32,932 nucleotides of DNA from WHSW01 sp036794585. GTDB taxonomy: Bacteria > Actinomycetota > Thermoleophilia > Solirubrobacterales > 70-9. This document shows positions 30,557 through 32,932 of this stretch, piece after piece. The translations under genes were made by a program, and so were the position numbers. Location: positions 1 through 32,932 of the forward strand of contig DAIRGH010000025.1 of the NCBI GenBank assembly GCA_036794585.1. The letters are read 5' to 3'. The notes under the pieces were generated by a model that did not search any database, was not told where the DNA came from, and worked only from the letters and a program-made list of their open reading frames with translations. Positions within the stretch are counted from its first letter, which is position 1. Each line of letters opens with the position of its first letter.

Positions 30557-30620
30557 CTTCGACGGCCTCCCGGTGGGGTTGAAACCACTGGAAGCGCACG
30601 GCCAACCCATCTCGCAGGGT

Positions 30621-30836
30621 TCACACGTAGCCGTGTTCGCCCGCTACGGGGACGCCGCTAACCGGACCGGACGCGGTGTAGTGAGCGGTTGAGGTCAAGA
30701 TGCAAAGCAGGGAGTCCGACGCCGTCTTCCCGGCCGCGTTGGTGGCGGTCGCCGCCACCTTCAGTTTCACCTTCTTGCCCATGTTGAGGTTGGTCGGCGA
30801 GCTGTAACGCACGTCCCCTGCGGGATACTGGGGATA
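30621..30836 (-). pseudogene. C-terminal fragment of a secreted-protein gene (decayed)
   Basis: The minus-strand frame reads GDVRYSSPTNLNMGKKVKLK, then VAATATNAAGKTASDS and STAHYTASGPVSGVPVAG before its stop at 30621. The Ala/Thr-rich GKKVKLKVAATATNAAG style resembles the ends of Ig-like secreted repeats. There is no start or signal peptide; upstream the frame runs antisense through the P450 gene with non-protein-like sequence. A 53-residue product from ATG 30782 is the alternative. Confidence 0.45.
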
Positions 30837-30839
30837 CTC

Positions 30840-32183
30840 ATGAGCCCGCGCCCTCCGGCAGTCGCCCTGCCTCCCGCGATTCAGACCGCCGCTTGGCTGT
30901 TTCGGCCGACCGGGTTTCTGGATTGGTGCCGGCGCCGCTACGGCGACATCTTCAGCGTCAAGTTCATCGGCTTCAACACGCCGATGGTGATGATCTCTGA
31001 CCCGGAGTCGATCGGCGCTCTCTACAAGGGGCGCGAGAACGGTTTGCCCCCGGGAAGGAGCTTCGCCCTCGAACCGGTGATGGGTTCGCGCTCGGTGCTC
31101 CTGCTCGAGGGGAGGGAGCACCTCTCACGGCGAAAGCTGATGCTGCCCGCATTTCACGGCGAGCGCATGCGCGCATATGAGAGCGTGATCTCCGAGGTGG
31201 CGCGCGCAGAGATCGACGCGTGGCGCATCGGCTCGAGCTTCCCAATCCATTCTCGGATGCAGGCGGTGACCTTGCAGGTGATCCTGCGCGCCGTCTTCGG
31301 GGTCAGCGATCCGTCGCGTCTCGAGCGACTCGGTGGGCTGCTCGGAGGGATGCTCGCCGACATGGCTTCGCCCCGTCTGCAGGTCCGGGTGCTCACGGCG
31401 CGGCGTTTTGGCCGCGAGGACCCGATGCAGGACCTGCGGCGAAAGACCAAGCCCGTCGATGATCTGCTTCAGGCCGAGATTGCCGAGCGGCGTGCTGACC
31501 CCGCGCTCGCCGAGCGCACCGACATCCTCTCGATTCTCGTAGCCGCGCGCTTTGAGGATGGTGAGCCGATGAGCGATGAGGAGTTACGCGATCAGCTGAT
31601 CACGCTCCTGCTTGCCGGCCACGAGACAACGGCGACGGCGCTTGCCTGGACGTTCGACCTCCTGTTGCGCAACCCGCAGCCGCTCAGTCGCCTTCGAGCT
31701 GAGCTTGCTGAGGGCGGTGAGGAGTACCTGCGTGCCGTGATCTCGGAGTCCTTGCGCCTCCGACCCGTCGTTCCTCTGGCCGGGAGGCGGTTGCATTCTG
31801 TGCTTCGGGTTGACGGTTACGAGCTACCGGAGGGCACCGATGTCACCCCGGCGATCTGGCTCGCCCACACCCGCGCTGACATCTACCCCGAGCCGTTGAG
31901 GTTTCGTCCCGAGCGATTCCTCGAGGGGTCGCCCGAGCCCTACGCCTGGATCCCCTTCGGCGGCGGCGTCCGGCGCTGCCTGGGCGCCGCGTTTGCGGAG
32001 TTCGAGATGCGGGTGGTCCTGCGCGAGGTCCTCGGCCGCTGCGAGCTGCGAAGCGCCCGATCGGCTCCGGAGCGCATCTCCCGCCGGAACATCACCTTCT
32101 CTCCTCGCCACGGGACGCCTGTGGTTCTGGAGTCCCGGCGAGAAGCCCGGCGCCGCGAGGCCCGGCCGGCGGTGGCTGCCTGA
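30840..32183 (+). CDS. Cytochrome P450
   Basis: This 447-residue soluble bacterial P450 has the I-helix oxygen-activation motif AGHETT (259-264) and the K-helix E303-x-x-R306 (ESLRLRP). The PERF region (FRPERF, 355-360) and the haem-binding loop FGGGVRRCLG, with C380 as proximal thiolate, are also present. No N-terminal membrane anchor is seen. It hydroxylates an unknown substrate and needs separate redox partners, none of which is encoded nearby. The direct repeat GGGATACT (30822-30829 and 30831-30838) ends one base before the ATG, and its GGGGA may serve as ribosome-binding site. It converges with an NTF2-like gene 16 nt downstream. Confidence 0.95.
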   Translation: MSPRPPAVALPPAIQTAAWLFRPTGFLDWCRRRYGDIFSVKFIGFNTPMVMISDPESIGALYKGRENGLPPGRSFALEPVMGSRSVLLLEGREHLSRRKLMLPAFHGERMRAYESVISEVARAEIDAWRIGSSFPIHSRMQAVTLQVILRAVFGVSDPSRLERLGGLLGGMLADMASPRLQVRVLTARRFGREDPMQDLRRKTKPVDDLLQAEIAERRADPALAERTDILSILVAARFEDGEPMSDEELRDQLITLLLAGHETTATALAWTFDLLLRNPQPLSRLRAELAEGGEEYLRAVISESLRLRPVVPLAGRRLHSVLRVDGYELPEGTDVTPAIWLAHTRADIYPEPLRFRPERFLEGSPEPYAWIPFGGGVRRCLGAAFAEFEMRVVLREVLGRCELRSARSAPERISRRNITFSPRHGTPVVLESRREARRREARPAVAA

Positions 32184-32199
32184 CGGCTGACGGTGGACG

Positions 32200-32610
32200 T
32201 CAGGCGCGGCGCGGCGTAGAAACGCCGAGCTCGCGAAGGGCCTGCTCGGGATCACGGAAGGGCTGATTGCGCAGCAGCTTTCCGTTCCTGAGCGTCCAGA
32301 TGTGACCGGTCCGTTCGGAAAGAGGTGTGCCACTTCCCTTGCCGCGCATGTGCATGGTCATCACGATGGCCACCCGCCCATCCGGTGCTGCCACGACGCG
32401 ATGGACCTCTACCTTCCATTCCTTCCACGCCATGTGGATGTCGTCGAAGTACTCCCGGATGCCGTCGTGACCGCGGTAGGCGCGCCCGCTCACCGCGAGA
32501 ACTGATGCGAACTCGACGTCCGGATCGCACAACGCGACCGCGGCGTCCACATCGCCTCGAGTGATCGCCTCTGCGAGCCCGCGCACGGACTGTTCGTCGT
32601 CGGTTTGCAT
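32200..32610 (-). CDS. NTF2-like (SnoaL/nuclear transport factor 2 family) protein
   Basis: This 136-residue protein has EAITRGDVDAAVALCDPDVE, then GRAYRGHDGIREYFDDIHMA, VMTMHMRGKGSGTPLSERTG and IWTLRNGKLLRNQPF. This is the cone-shaped NTF2 fold common to SnoaL-like isomerases and many proteins of unknown role. The ATG at 32610 is preferred. The frame is open to 32775 but that extension overlaps the divergent GFA gene and is not family-like. Confidence 0.85.
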   Translation of the reverse strand: MQTDDEQSVRGLAEAITRGDVDAAVALCDPDVEFASVLAVSGRAYRGHDGIREYFDDIHMAWKEWKVEVHRVVAAPDGRVAIVMTMHMRGKGSGTPLSERTGHIWTLRNGKLLRNQPFRDPEQALRELGVSTPRRA

Positions 32611-32691
32611 TCCCCGAAGGTATCCGTCCTCGGCCTGACGGTGGTAGCGTGGCCGCGGATCGTTCAACGCCAACTTGAGAAGGAGTTCGCG

Positions 32692-32932
32692 ATGGCTGAG
32701 ACGCTCACGGGAACGTGCTTGTGCAACGGCGTGGAGTACGAGGTTCAAGATCCTCAGGCGATGGGTTACTGCCACTGCACACGCTGCCAGCGGTGGACGG
32801 GCTCGAGCCTCGCAGGGGTGGTCGTGGCCAAGGAGAACTTCAACGTCACCAAAGGCGAGGAGTTGGTCAAGACCTATGAGAGCGAGCTCGCGCCCCGCAA
32901 CTTCTGCAGCAACTGCGGCTCCAGCATCTTCG
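32692..32932 (+). CDS. GFA-family (CENP-V/glutathione-dependent formaldehyde-activating-like) zinc protein, cut by the window edge
   Basis: The first 80 residues are visible; the gene continues beyond 32932. Zinc ligands of the family are present: C-L-C in GTCLCNGVEY, C-H-C-x-x-C in YCHCTRCQRW, and C-S-N-C in NFCSNCGSS. These pair into the structural and the catalytic-type zinc sites of the Mss4-like fold. Despite the name, most members have no shown formaldehyde activity. AAGGAG lies 7 nt before the ATG at 32692. It is divergent from the NTF2-like gene. Confidence 0.88.
   Translation, partial: MAETLTGTCLCNGVEYEVQDPQAMGYCHCTRCQRWTGSSLAGVVVAKENFNVTKGEELVKTYESELAPRNFCSNCGSSIF

Overview
The window reads as high-GC chromosomal DNA from an actinobacterium, most likely of the Thermoleophilia/Solirubrobacterales type. 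The grounds are codon use, the abundance of MarR/TetR regulators, and two large secreted beta-helix ('choice-of-anchor Q'-like) proteins with RTX-like tails and very arginine-rich N-termini. That placement is inference from protein style; no rRNA or other phylogenetic marker is present.

Left part (1-19,250). The window opens with an intact initiator tRNA-fMet and its terminator. Downstream, in the same orientation, the 3' half of that tRNA recurs as an exact 42-43 bp direct repeat at 4288-4329 and 16708-16750. A diverged tRNA 3'-end copy lies at 907-947, and 10-11 bp acceptor stubs lie at 14164-14174 and 19236-19246. Each is followed by a hairpin with a T-rich tail. This looks like a series of insertions or duplications at the tRNA 3' end, a classical attachment-site position. 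No integrase is visible. All four relics or stubs after the first sit beside a VOC (glyoxalase/dioxygenase-fold) gene, and two of those VOC genes are a 416-bp colinear duplication.

The genes between the relics are accessory in character. They include a glycolipid-binding-domain protein, a MarR/DHA2 efflux pair, a universal stress protein, and a methyltransferase/DHFR-like pair. There is also a metallo-beta-lactamase-fold hydrolase and three regulator/enzyme pairs, each with inverted or direct repeats in its promoter: TetR with an alpha/beta hydrolase, a winged-helix-TetR fusion with a nitrilase-like protein, and MarR with an FAD oxidoreductase. A CMP/dCMP-type deaminase, a TPR protein and the first beta-helix protein complete this part.

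Middle part (19,300-26,850). This holds a two-domain VOC protein and a minus-strand operon of ester cyclase/SnoaL-like protein, alpha/beta hydrolase and LLM flavin monooxygenase. Next come a small membrane protein, a low-affinity-iron-permease-like protein and an NAD-salvage pair, nicotinamidase (pncA) then nicotinate phosphoribosyltransferase (pncB). Upstream of these is a DUF2182 membrane protein whose reading frame runs into pncA. A DUF899 thioredoxin-like protein follows.

Right part (26,900-32,932). This holds an ECF-like sigma factor coupled to a membrane-anchored protein, the second beta-helix/RTX-like protein, a decayed antisense gene fragment, a cytochrome P450, an NTF2-like protein and the start of a GFA (CENP-V-type) zinc protein cut by the window edge.

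The strongest candidates for something undescribed are the tRNA-relic/terminator/VOC array, the winged-helix-TetR fusion with its nitrilase-like partner, the lysine-rich RTX-like tail, and a nicotinamidase that appears to lack its catalytic lysine.
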